A stretch of DNA of 64,000 bases from Planctomycetota bacterium (GTDB lineage: Bacteria; Planctomycetota; PUPC01; JACPCR01): assembly GCA_027625095.1 (NCBI GenBank), contig JAQBXN010000007.1, positions 62,001-126,000 on the forward strand, given 5' to 3'. Shown piece after piece: positions 31,483-40,080 of the stretch. The translations under genes were made by a program, and so were the position numbers. The notes beneath the pieces were generated by a model. It was not told where the DNA came from, made no database searches, and saw only the letters and a list, made by a program, of their open reading frames with translations. Positions within the stretch are counted from its first letter, which is position 1, and each line of letters starts with the position of its first letter.

Positions 31483-33096
31483 ATGAATCTGCATCGGGCC
31501 TGGTTGCCACACTTAATCCTGTCAATGGCTTTATTTTTCATCAGCGTCCTGTGGGTGCTCAACGCCTGGCCGCTCTCACCCGCGGGCCAGTGGGAGGAGA
31601 TCTACGCGTCGTCGCCCGCGTGGTTTTCCGTGCTGTACATCATCGGGCCCGCAGGGGCAGTCATTGCATTGGCCGCTGCAAATACAAAGCTCGACAGGAC
31701 AACAGCAGGATATCAATGTTTCCGAAAAGCGATGCCGGTCGCCCTGGTTGCAATCTGTTTCTGGTGTCAGAAAAGTGCGGTGCAATTGAGAATGGCTGGA
31801 GTTGAATCCAACTCCTTTTACTTCGCCGCGCCCATCGGCCCGGGGGCCTTTGTCGGGCAGGCGCTGAGTATTGGTGAGCCTCCGGTCGAGACCGGTCTGA
31901 AGTATCTTCAGACCTTCGACACAAACATCGGCGGCAGGCATTGGGGGGAATTTGGTGGCACTCGAGTCATTTCGAATCCACCTGGCGCGACCATGCTGTT
32001 CTACACCTGCCGAAAGCTTTTGGAGGCCTTACCCGTTTTACAGACCTTTTATTCGGGAGAGCCCCTGAAGCCAGCCGCGAGTGCGCTTGAAAAACGAGGT
32101 TATCTTGCACAAGCCCTCACGCAGTTCGGAGCGGATGTCTGCCTGCTTTTGATCGCTCTCAGTATGCCGCCACTTTTCTGGCTCGCGAATGAGCTCTTAC
32201 CTGAAGAGAAGGCAGTCCCCACAGTTCTGGGCGCCATGTTTATTCCGAGTCTCCTGGTCTTTAACTTCACAAAAGATGCGTACCAGGTATCTCTGGCTCT
32301 GTGGTTTTGGTTTTCGTTGCTGAAGGCGATGAAAAGACATTCAGATTTCTGGTCACTGCTGACCGGTGTTTTGTTTTTCATAGGCGTCCAGTTCTCACTT
32401 TCATTTCTCGTAGTGGATGCGACGGGTGGCGTCATATGTCTGCTCTACCTCTGGCATCGAAATGAAAAGCCTTTAATCAAAAAACAGGAATGGCAAGTAG
32501 TTGCCGTGGCAATCATTTCATGCCTTTCTTGCGTGGCGTTGGCGTGGCTCGTACTTGGATACAAGACATGGGCAGGGTTGTGGTCTGCCTATCTGGGGCA
32601 TCAACAGTATCACCGAGAATTTGGCGCTCCTTACGGCACGTGGGTATGGCTCAACCTTATTCATCTGCTTCTTTTTATCGGCGGGCCGGTGGCGGCGTCG
32701 ATTATTTGTGGCGGCTGGAGTCAGATACGCAGAAGGAGGCCAGACCGATCAGGGCCAGACCAATTGAGGGCAGACCAATCTTCTGGATCTGCTGCCGAAA
32801 TCGGCCTTACTCATTACTCATTACTCATTACGGATCCATGTTTTGTCGGATTGGTGGGCACCATTCTGGTACTAAATTTCACCGGAATGAATCTGTCGGA
32901 AGTTCCGAGGCTGTGGTTGTTTTTCATGCCGGTTCTCTATCTCACCTCTGAAAGGGCCGCGGGCATCAAGAGGCCGGCCGGAGTTCAGATAGCTCTGCTG
33001 ATGATGCAGATCGTGCAAGCTGCGGTTTTCACGATCTGTTTCGACCCCCTTGGCGGCTCTCATCGGGCAATCAATGGATTACTGGAAGGATTGTGA
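31483..33096 (+). CDS. Polytopic membrane protein with an in-frame repeat-derived insertion
   Basis: This is a 537-residue integral membrane protein with about 10 hydrophobic helices. Extracytoplasmic loops such as G-G-R-H-W-G-E-F-G-G and the overall layout recall GT-C glycosyltransferases or mannosyltransferases, but no catalytic motif is certain. The window's heptamer repeat sits inside it at 32737-32834 and is translated as a hydrophilic stretch (R-R-R-P-D-R-S-G..., then L-T-H-Y-S-L-L-I-T), flanked on both sides by apparently normal helix sequence. The ATG at 31483 starts the first membrane helix. Its TGA overlaps the ATG of the next gene (TGATG), so the two membrane proteins are probably co-translated and may act together. 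Confidence 0.65.
   Translation: MNLHRAWLPHLILSMALFFISVLWVLNAWPLSPAGQWEEIYASSPAWFSVLYIIGPAGAVIALAAANTKLDRTTAGYQCFRKAMPVALVAICFWCQKSAVQLRMAGVESNSFYFAAPIGPGAFVGQALSIGEPPVETGLKYLQTFDTNIGGRHWGEFGGTRVISNPPGATMLFYTCRKLLEALPVLQTFYSGEPLKPAASALEKRGYLAQALTQFGADVCLLLIALSMPPLFWLANELLPEEKAVPTVLGAMFIPSLLVFNFTKDAYQVSLALWFWFSLLKAMKRHSDFWSLLTGVLFFIGVQFSLSFLVVDATGGVICLLYLWHRNEKPLIKKQEWQVVAVAIISCLSCVALAWLVLGYKTWAGLWSAYLGHQQYHREFGAPYGTWVWLNLIHLLLFIGGPVAASIICGGWSQIRRRRPDRSGPDQLRADQSSGSAAEIGLTHYSLLITDPCFVGLVGTILVLNFTGMNLSEVPRLWLFFMPVLYLTSERAAGIKRPAGVQIALLMMQIVQAAVFTICFDPLGGSHRAINGLLEGL
32737..32834. repeat. Repeat element inserted in frame in a membrane-protein gene
   Basis: A 15-nt unit beginning CAGACC is repeated at 32740, 32755 and 32770 (CAGACCGATC, CAGACCAATT, CAGACCAATC), and the array ends in three TTACTCA heptamers (32807, 32814, 32821) followed by TTACGGA (32828). 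The TTACTCA heptamers are the same as those at 12552, 51740, 53616 and 54735, all of which are intergenic. Here the frame stays open through the whole stretch. Confidence 0.75.
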
Positions 33097-35171
33097 TGAG
33101 ACAGATCGATAAAGAACTTCTTATGAAAGCCTGTCTGTGTATGGCCCTCGGCGCTCTGGGACTTGGGGCCTTCGTGCGGGACCTGTGCCTGGTTCCCGAA
33201 TTACAAATTCGCATGTTCCACGGTTTTCATGAATCTGTAGCCGCAACATTGCCGGAAGCTGGTTACGGGCTCTGCACACTGATTGCTCTGATCACAATGC
33301 CCTGCGTAGCTTCTGTGTTTGCCTGTTCAGCCAGAGGCAGACATTCGGGGCCGTTCGTGCTTCGGTTCAGCCGGTTCGGCATGTTGCACAGCGTTTTTTT
33401 AATTCTCGTTCTTGAAATTCCTCTAACGCTGATATGGGGCCTGCTTGATGGCCTCCTCGGATTCCCCGTTCCACGAGCCCCCCTGGGCTTCCTCAGCCAG
33501 TATCTGTTCATCTTTGCCTTCTCCATCTGGCTTTGCCTCCATTTCTCGCTGTGGCGCTCTTTAAGCAAGCGCGGCGAAGAGAAATCGGAGCAAACCGATG
33601 AAGCCAGGAACGAAGCGACGCCTCCCAAGGATCCCTGGCTGCTTTACGTCTACATTTCCTGCGGCATTTATATCCTGATATTCGGTCTCATGGGCGTGCT
33701 GCAATGCCAAGCGTTATCGGTATCGCATATCGACAGTGTGATTTTCGAACGGCTCTATTGGAATACTCTCCACGGCCGTTTCGCGATGATCGATACCGGC
33801 ACAAACTTCACCGCGGAGCATGTATCCCTCACTATGTATCTTCTGCTGCCGCTGTATGCACTTTGGCCATGCCTCGAGCTGGTTTCGGTCTTCCAGACGG
33901 CCATGATCGGCATCGGTGGCATACCGGCATACCTGATCGCTCGAGAGGTACTCAAGAGGCGTCCTGTCGCTTTCTGCTTTACGGTGGCCTACCTGCTGAA
34001 TCCGGCGCTTCATTATTCTAATTCGGAAATCCGGGATACGATCTTTGACCCGAATACCTTTTCTGCAGCGTTGATTCTGTGGTCGTTTTATGGCGCTCTG
34101 CGGAAGAAATGGTGGCTATATTTGGGCATGGGCGCTCTGGCCATGTGGACTCGAGAGGACGTCTGTGTGTCGGTGTTCATGATAGGGCTCTATGTCGCCT
34201 TTATTCAGCGAGATTGGAAGGCCGGTCTGGGAAGCGCCTCGATGGGGATCGGCTGGTTGGCCTTATGTCTAGTCGTGGTCATCCCATCTGTCCGGGCCAG
34301 GCATGGGCAGCACGTTCACCCGCATGTGTTCATGTATTTTGCTCACATGGGGGACGAGATGGGGATGGAAGAAGGCAAAGATTTTGGGTTCGGCCATATG
34401 GTCAAGTACGCACTGACCGAGCCGAAGGGGATGTTGCTGCGACTCACCTCGCATCGAGATATCCAATTTTTTACCGATCTGGCTCTGCCGTTTGGATTTC
34501 TGGCACTGCTCGCTCCCGAAGCGCTCTTGATGGCTGTACCCGCGTTCGCACTGAGTATGCTGGCTGACGAACGATGGGAGCCGAATGTCTCGATCATGTT
34601 CTGGTATCACATCGTGCACATCCCTCTTGTCTTCATCGCCTCCATCATGGGCGCCTCAAGAGCGCCTTCTCTTCTGCGGTGGCTGCAAATCAAGTGGCCC
34701 AGACTTGCGATGCTGAACGTAAAGCCGGCTGAGCTGACCCGGGCTCTCGGCATCCTTGTGGTCTGCTGCTCGTTTGTGATGAGCGTCATGATTTCGAAAT
34801 GGCCGCTGACCATATCGTTCTGGGACTCCGCTGATTTTTACCGCCACTATTCCAAATACCTGTCACCAGAGGAGACCCTGTGGGTTCCTGAAATTCAGGC
34901 CCTCATCCCGAAATCAGAGTCAGTTGTAGCCACACGCTACCTGACCCAAAAGTTCTCACATCATTCGGATGTCTTTCGATTTCCGGCAGGGATCGCTGAG
35001 GTCAACTGGGTGGTCGTAAATCGCAATGACCGGTCGTTCCACGGATACACTTTCCATGGCATCGATTTCAGTGGCGACATGAATGCGATCAAGAATCTTC
35101 AGGAGAGCGACGACTTCGAAGTAGCGTACGAAAAAGGGCCGCTGATCGTCTTCCACCGGCGCGCCCATTAG
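33096..35171 (+). CDS. DUF2079-type polytopic membrane protein
   Basis: This is a 691-residue membrane protein with about 12 hydrophobic helices and a C-terminal soluble segment (about 590-691). D-T-G-T-N-F-T-A-E-H near residue 232, W-T-R-E-D-V near residue 349 and Y-F-A-H-M-G-D near residue 410 resemble the acidic, substrate-facing loops of DUF2079 proteins, which are thought to be related to GT-C glycosyltransferases. No catalytic activity is established. The ATG at 33096 overlaps the upstream TGA by one base, and GGAAGGA 7 nt earlier is a good Shine-Dalgarno. It is paired with the other membrane protein, so both may process a lipid-linked sugar. Confidence 0.75.
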   Translation: MRQIDKELLMKACLCMALGALGLGAFVRDLCLVPELQIRMFHGFHESVAATLPEAGYGLCTLIALITMPCVASVFACSARGRHSGPFVLRFSRFGMLHSVFLILVLEIPLTLIWGLLDGLLGFPVPRAPLGFLSQYLFIFAFSIWLCLHFSLWRSLSKRGEEKSEQTDEARNEATPPKDPWLLYVYISCGIYILIFGLMGVLQCQALSVSHIDSVIFERLYWNTLHGRFAMIDTGTNFTAEHVSLTMYLLLPLYALWPCLELVSVFQTAMIGIGGIPAYLIAREVLKRRPVAFCFTVAYLLNPALHYSNSEIRDTIFDPNTFSAALILWSFYGALRKKWWLYLGMGALAMWTREDVCVSVFMIGLYVAFIQRDWKAGLGSASMGIGWLALCLVVVIPSVRARHGQHVHPHVFMYFAHMGDEMGMEEGKDFGFGHMVKYALTEPKGMLLRLTSHRDIQFFTDLALPFGFLALLAPEALLMAVPAFALSMLADERWEPNVSIMFWYHIVHIPLVFIASIMGASRAPSLLRWLQIKWPRLAMLNVKPAELTRALGILVVCCSFVMSVMISKWPLTISFWDSADFYRHYSKYLSPEETLWVPEIQALIPKSESVVATRYLTQKFSHHSDVFRFPAGIAEVNWVVVNRNDRSFHGYTFHGIDFSGDMNAIKNLQESDDFEVAYEKGPLIVFHRRAH

Positions 35172-35240
35172 ACAGCTCCAGGCCGGCAGACACACGCTGC
35201 AAAGCAAGAACGGTCGGCAACAGCAGCTTTCAGCTACGCC

Positions 35241-36215
35241 CTATCCCACCTGAAAGGCTCTCGCATTGGCCACGCTCTTCTCAAACTGGGAGAGCTCATA
35301 TTCGGCCCGCTCCTTCGCACCCTTCCCCAACTCATGAGGCGTCCGCCACTCTTCATCCGCAGGTCTTGCATGCTCTTCTACCAACGCCAAGGCAGGCGGC
35401 AGTTTCTCCCGCTGACCAGAGGGAAAATACTGCCAGAAACTTTCCTCCCGCAGCCTGATGTGCCTGCCCACAGTCGCGCCATTTTCAATGTTCAGGGTGG
35501 CTTCCGGCGATTCCTTCAAAACGACCGAAAGCACTTCATCGAAAGGCACAGCGCCATCGCCGAACGCGCAGCGAACCAATCGATAGCCCTGATCCGTGAG
35601 GTAAACATAGTAGTCCTTGAGATGCACATTCTTTACGAACGGCGCCACTGCCTCGGCGTAACTCACCGGATGCTCGCCAACTGCAAGAGCATTTCCAACA
35701 TCAAGATTCACTCCCACAAAAGGGCTCTCTACTTCTTCACAAATACGAACAAGGTCTGCCGAGGTGAGATCCTGGTGATTCTCAATTCCAATGGCGACTC
35801 CAGCCTCCTCCGCCACCGGCATCAATTCCCTTAGTCTGGCGATCACAGTATCGAGATGTGCCTCCCAGTCCGGTCCAGGAGGCTTGCTGCGATCCCCTTC
35901 AAGAATGCCGCTGATAACCGAACGCATGGAATGTGCCCCGAGATCACCCGCGTGAAACAACGCCGGCTCGATCTCGTCCCCCATGAGAGGTGAGCTGTCG
36001 ATAGCCACTTCGAGCCCTCTCTCCGTCAACAGCGAGCGACACTCATCGAGTTTTTCCTCGTAGCGTTCTCCCAGGTTTCCCAGCGGAAACTCCACCCCGT
36101 CCAGGCCGTTTTTAGTCGCCATTTCGATCAGATGAAATGCATTCAAAGGGTCAGGAGTAATTCCAGCCTCCCGGCAGGCGCCTGTGAAACTGAAAGTGCA
36201 GATGCCGATTTTCAT
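35241..36215 (-). CDS. Sugar phosphate isomerase/epimerase-like TIM barrel
   Basis: This is a 324-residue protein of the xylose isomerase-like TIM-barrel (AP endonuclease 2) superfamily. G-L-D-G-V-E-F near residue 37, I-G-I-E-N-H-Q near residue 151, G-V-N-L-D-V-G-N near residue 177 and V-K-N-V-H-L-K-D-Y near residue 203 are the strand-end motifs that carry metal-binding E, D and H residues. Members include isomerases and epimerases of sugars and inositols. The C-terminal 60 residues are charged and helical and extend beyond the barrel. It is divergent from a second family member at 36308; the 92-nt spacer should contain both promoters. Confidence 0.82.
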   Translation of the reverse strand: MKIGICTFSFTGACREAGITPDPLNAFHLIEMATKNGLDGVEFPLGNLGERYEEKLDECRSLLTERGLEVAIDSSPLMGDEIEPALFHAGDLGAHSMRSVISGILEGDRSKPPGPDWEAHLDTVIARLRELMPVAEEAGVAIGIENHQDLTSADLVRICEEVESPFVGVNLDVGNALAVGEHPVSYAEAVAPFVKNVHLKDYYVYLTDQGYRLVRCAFGDGAVPFDEVLSVVLKESPEATLNIENGATVGRHIRLREESFWQYFPSGQREKLPPALALVEEHARPADEEWRTPHELGKGAKERAEYELSQFEKSVANARAFQVG

Positions 36216-36307
36216 TGAAGTTGGAGCCGATCCAGGAAGGTTTGATTCCGCTATCCGAGCGCTTATTATCAGCGGCGCTGTATTCAGGTCAACAATCAGG
36301 AGCTCTA

Positions 36308-37078
36308 ATGAAACTGGGATTGGTTACTTACAACATCGCCATGGATTGGTCTTGCGACGAAATTATCAAGAAGTGTTCGGCCACAGGCTTTGAAGGCGTC
36401 GAATTCCGGACCACCCACGCGCACGGCGTCGAGGTCTCGCTCAGCCGGAGCGAGCGCTCAGAAATCCGCAAGAAGTTTGAAGACTCGCCGGTAACGATAG
36501 CCGGACTTGGCAGCGCGTTCGAATATCACTCGACCGATGAAGCCGTGGTACGCAAGAATATCGAAGGCACCAACGAATATGTCCTCCTCGCACGCGACCT
36601 CGGAGTTGCTGGAGTTAAAGTAAGACCCAACGGAGTAAACGTGGATAAAGGCGTGCCTCTTGAAAAGACGCTGAAGCAAATCGGCCTTGCGGCCAGAGAA
36701 TGTGCTGAGTTCGCCGCCAATGAAGGAGTTGAAATCCGGATGGAGGTGCACGGCCGGGTCACCTGTGAAATCCCGAACATGAAAACGATTCTCGACGCAG
36801 GGGATCATCCCAATTTCAAAGCCTGCTGGAACGGCAACAACGGCGAAACCATCGACGGCTCTATCAAGCCGAACTTCGAACTGTTGAAAGACAAAATCGG
36901 TCTCGTCCACATGCGCGACCTTGGTCATCCCGACTACCCTTATCTGGAATTCATCGGCTGCCTGAAAAGTATTGGCTACGACGGATTCTGCCTCGCCGAA
37001 ATCGCCGGAAGCGAACAGCCTGAACGCATCATGCATTACTACAAGGCCGTCTGGGACGCCTACCAGCAGTTGGCATAG
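36308..37078 (+). CDS. Sugar phosphate isomerase/epimerase-like TIM barrel
   Basis: This is a 256-residue TIM-barrel protein. G-F-E-G-V-E-F-R near residue 28, I-R-M-E-V-H-G near residue 144, K-A-C-W-N-G-N-N near residue 171 and L-V-H-M-R-D-L near residue 200 correspond to the strand ends with metal ligands, and L-A-E-I-A-G near residue 234 closes the barrel. It lacks the C-terminal extension of its divergent neighbour and the two are only distantly alike. The frame is open from 36215, but the ATG at 36308 with AGGAG 6 nt upstream is convincing. The VOC and YgfZ-like genes follow at 65-nt and 30-nt gaps and may share the transcript. Confidence 0.85.
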   Translation: MKLGLVTYNIAMDWSCDEIIKKCSATGFEGVEFRTTHAHGVEVSLSRSERSEIRKKFEDSPVTIAGLGSAFEYHSTDEAVVRKNIEGTNEYVLLARDLGVAGVKVRPNGVNVDKGVPLEKTLKQIGLAARECAEFAANEGVEIRMEVHGRVTCEIPNMKTILDAGDHPNFKACWNGNNGETIDGSIKPNFELLKDKIGLVHMRDLGHPDYPYLEFIGCLKSIGYDGFCLAEIAGSEQPERIMHYYKAVWDAYQQLA

Positions 37079-37143
37079 CATCCGCCTTAAGAGGTGGTTC
37101 ACTCCATCATTCCTACTCTTCACCTCTTCCAATTCTTCCTCCC

Positions 37144-37899
37144 ATGCCTGAACCCAAATCAATTACCGCCGGTGGTCTGACATTCAAGATCGAATATCGC
37201 CTCTTCGGCGCCGACCGCGGCCCGGCTATTCGCGTGTTTGCTGACGTTGACGGAGAAGCTGTTCAGGCATTGAGATTCGACTGCTTCCTCGACGATCCCC
37301 ATTACCACTACGCCCCGACGGGCGCGAACGAGATGCATCATCTCGATAAGGAAGAAGTGCCTTGTCCGGTAGGATGGAGCCTGGAACAGATCAATACCAG
37401 GGTGAAAGAAATGGTCGAGCACGCAGGTTTTGCGGATGCCGCGGCCGCGGTTGACCAGGAGGCCGTCTCTGCCGCGATGGATGATATCAAAGCCGCTCTC
37501 AAAGAGGTCTCACCTGCACGCGTCGGCCTGCAGGGCATCCATCATAATTCGGTCATTACCACCAGGCCCGACGCAGCTCGTGCGTTCTATTCCGGCATCC
37601 TGGGACTGACTGAAGTGAAATACCCCTCCACATTTCCAAATCCTGTGATCTGGTTTGAATGCGGCGATCAGCAGATCCATCTGATGATAAAAGACGAACC
37701 CGACACAACCTCGCCGCGCCATGTGGCCCTGCAAGTCGAAGACGCCGTCAAGGCACGCCTGGAGCTCCAGGCCAAGGGCGTGAAAATTGACGAAACAATC
37801 CCAATTCCAGGTGCGGATCGTTTCTACTTGAGTGACCCCGATGGCAACATGATCGAACTCATCGAATGGAAAATCCCCTGGGGTAAAGGCCCGATGTAA
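37144..37899 (+). CDS. Fusion of an uncharacterised N-terminal domain and a VOC (glyoxalase/dioxygenase-like) domain
   Basis: This 251-residue protein has two parts. Residues 1-100 form a small alpha/beta domain (F-A-D-V-D-G-E-A-V, F-D-C-F-L-D-D-P-H-Y-H-Y-A-P) that I cannot assign. Residues 125-245 are a vicinal-oxygen-chelate domain: G-I-H-H-N-S-V near residue 128, A-F-Y-S-G-I-L-G-L near residue 146, H-V-A-L-Q-V-E near residue 195 and D-P-D-G-N-M-I-E-L near residue 233. H and E residues at strand ends are probable metal ligands. Only one beta-alpha-beta3 pair is visible, so the active site probably forms in a dimer. The linker (about 100-125) is alanine-rich and helical. The substrate is unknown. 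Confidence 0.75.
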   Translation: MPEPKSITAGGLTFKIEYRLFGADRGPAIRVFADVDGEAVQALRFDCFLDDPHYHYAPTGANEMHHLDKEEVPCPVGWSLEQINTRVKEMVEHAGFADAAAAVDQEAVSAAMDDIKAALKEVSPARVGLQGIHHNSVITTRPDAARAFYSGILGLTEVKYPSTFPNPVIWFECGDQQIHLMIKDEPDTTSPRHVALQVEDAVKARLELQAKGVKIDETIPIPGADRFYLSDPDGNMIELIEWKIPWGKGPM

Positions 37900-37929
37900 T
37901 CGCGCTCCGTCCATTCCGGGCCTACAAAA

Positions 37930-39018
37930 ATGTCCGACTCAACCAATCTTCTACTTCACGTAAGACACCAGGCGGCAGGAGCCGAATTCAAAGAATTCAG
38001 GGGCGCGAACGTTCCCAGGTCTTACGGCAACACCTCCTCCGAATACGCAGCGATCCGAAATGGCGCCGGCATCGTTGACCGGTCCTACCTCTCAAAGCTC
38101 CAGTTCGCAGGGACTGACGCTAACGATTACCTCCAGCGGATGACCTCGAACGAGGTCGTCGGCACTGAGCCGGGCGCTGGCAATCATGGCGCTCTCTTAA
38201 CCGATCGCGGCAAATTGGTCGCAGACTTTCGGCTTTTCAAAAGTGAAGATTACCTGCGAATTCATTTCGACCGTCTTCAACGGCAGCCGCTCCTCGGGCC
38301 TCTCGAGAAATTCATCATCATGGATGATGTCACCATTACAGACATGAGCGAGACGCACTGCATCTTTGGCGTCTATGGCCCCAGGTCAGGCGAACTCCTG
38401 AGATCGGTATTCAGCCTCGACATGAACGCGATGGAGGACTTCAGCCACTTTGAGGTCTTCTTCTCCGGTGAAGATTTGCTCGTGGCCTCTCAACACATCA
38501 CCGGTGGGGAAGGCTACGAAATCTGGGCGCCGAACGAATTGGCGGAAGAGCTGTGGGACACCCTCGTGGGCACGGGCCCCAGCCACGACGCCCGGCCGGC
38601 AGGCCACGACTCATTCGAGCTTGCACGACTCGAAGCCGGCGTGCCCCTGTTCGGCATCGACATGGACGAAACCACCATACCGAACGAAGCTGGACTCGCG
38701 CACGCGGCAAGTGTCACCAAGGGCTGCTATATCGGGCAGGAAATCATTTCCCGAATCCATCACCTGGGCCACGTCAATCGCCAGCTTTCCGGACTGAAGT
38801 TTTCGAGCACACTCCCCGCTCTTGGGGCAAGAGTCAAAGTAGAGGAACGAGACGTCGGCACCGTTACAAGCGCCGCAAAATCACCCGCGGTCGGAAGCGG
38901 GATCGGCCTTGCCATCCTGCGGGCTAAATTCGCCGCACTGGGACAGCAGGTGAATGTTGAATGGGACGATCAACACACCACCGCTGAAATAGTGGCTCTG
39001 CCATTCCTGAAAAATTAA
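37930..39018 (+). CDS. YgfZ/GcvT-family folate-binding protein
   Basis: This is a 362-residue protein of the aminomethyltransferase fold. K-G-C-Y-I-G-Q-E near residue 265 is the YgfZ signature (K-G-C-Y-x-G-Q-E), whose cysteine matters in folate-dependent iron-sulfur protein maintenance in Escherichia coli. G-A-L-L-T-D-R-G-K near residue 89 is the GcvT-like strand that faces folate. The chain has three domains and is longer than E. coli YgfZ (326). The segments after residue 200 (D-S-F-E-L-A-R-L-E-A-G-V-P) look closer to glycine cleavage T-protein than usual, so a folate-dependent demethylase is an alternative. It follows the VOC gene by 30 nt. Confidence 0.8.
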   Translation: MSDSTNLLLHVRHQAAGAEFKEFRGANVPRSYGNTSSEYAAIRNGAGIVDRSYLSKLQFAGTDANDYLQRMTSNEVVGTEPGAGNHGALLTDRGKLVADFRLFKSEDYLRIHFDRLQRQPLLGPLEKFIIMDDVTITDMSETHCIFGVYGPRSGELLRSVFSLDMNAMEDFSHFEVFFSGEDLLVASQHITGGEGYEIWAPNELAEELWDTLVGTGPSHDARPAGHDSFELARLEAGVPLFGIDMDETTIPNEAGLAHAASVTKGCYIGQEIISRIHHLGHVNRQLSGLKFSSTLPALGARVKVEERDVGTVTSAAKSPAVGSGIGLAILRAKFAALGQQVNVEWDDQHTTAEIVALPFLKN

Positions 39019-39144
39019 CTGATGACACGATTCGTCCGGCGCCAAAAATCCTGTCGGGTCCAGCTGACAAACCACGCCTGCAGATTGCCAGAACCGCTAC
39101 AAATGTCCCACACATCCACCACCATCCAATTCCTGAGCCGATTT

Positions 39145-40080
39145 ATGAAACACCTACTGCTGATCCCCTTTGTCATCCTCGCGAGTTCTCCTCGTCCCGG
39201 CTACTCCTGGGGTGAAGAAGGCCACATGATGATCAACAGGGCGGCAGCAACGAAGCTGCCCGGGGACATGCCCGAGTTCTTCAGGAATGCTGTGGATACT
39301 CTTGGCTTTCTGGCGGTGCAACCGGATCGCTGGAAGTCATTCGATGGCACGCTCTACACTATCGAACGGGCCAATCACTACCTCGACCTGGAAGTGCTTA
39401 ACAGGGACTTTTCCAAAATCGAACTACCACCCGACCGAATTGAATTCATCAGCAAGCTGGGAGAGGCCGGCAAGAAAGTACATGAGGCCGGGCTGCTCCC
39501 ATATCAGACCCTTGAATACTATCAACGGCTTCGCGGTGCCTTCATGGAATACCGCTGGGCACTCGACGATCCGGAAGGTAAGGACTCCCGCGCACCTCGA
39601 ACGTTCGGCTCACTGAACAGTATCGAGAGCGTATGCGTCCATTACGCCGGCATCCTCGGGCATTACGCGGGGGATTCCAGCCAGCCCCTTCACTCCACAA
39701 TCCTCTACGATGGTCGCGATAAGAATGGCGAGCCCCAAAAGACCGGTGTCCATATTCGATTCGAAGTCTTCTATGTTAATAAACACATCCCGGACGGGAA
39801 TGTTTTTGACGGCCTGATTGGCAAGCCGGAGCTCCTGGGAAATATCCTCGAGGCATCGAAGGATATCCTGATAGCGTCAAACAAAGATGTGGATCAACTC
39901 CTTACGTTCGATGAAAAAGGACGACTCGAAGGCGCCGACAAGGAGGTCATCGACTTCACCAAACGGCACATGGCACGCGGCAGCCAGTATCTGCTCAATC
40001 TCTGGTACACCGCCTGGGTCAGAAGCGGGGAAGACCTGGACGCTTATCGAATTCGATTTAAACCGAAAGCGAAGAAATAA
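39145..40080 (+). CDS. S1/P1-type nuclease or zinc-dependent phospholipase C-like secreted protein
   Basis: This is a 311-residue exported protein. The signal peptide (1-22) ends in Y-S, and W-G-E-E-G-H begins the mature chain; Trp and His at this position are zinc ligands in S1/P1 nucleases. H-Y-L-D-L, H-Y-A-G-I-L-G-H-Y-A-G-D and the S-Q-P-L-H motif (together H-x-x-x-D and H ligands) give the trinuclear zinc site of this all-alpha family. The C-terminus is rich in lysine. The frame opens at 39022, but the ATG at 39145 starts the signal peptide. Its 3' end overlaps the convergent FAD oxidoreductase gene by 23 nt (40058-40080). Confidence 0.75.
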   Translation: MKHLLLIPFVILASSPRPGYSWGEEGHMMINRAAATKLPGDMPEFFRNAVDTLGFLAVQPDRWKSFDGTLYTIERANHYLDLEVLNRDFSKIELPPDRIEFISKLGEAGKKVHEAGLLPYQTLEYYQRLRGAFMEYRWALDDPEGKDSRAPRTFGSLNSIESVCVHYAGILGHYAGDSSQPLHSTILYDGRDKNGEPQKTGVHIRFEVFYVNKHIPDGNVFDGLIGKPELLGNILEASKDILIASNKDVDQLLTFDEKGRLEGADKEVIDFTKRHMARGSQYLLNLWYTAWVRSGEDLDAYRIRFKPKAKK

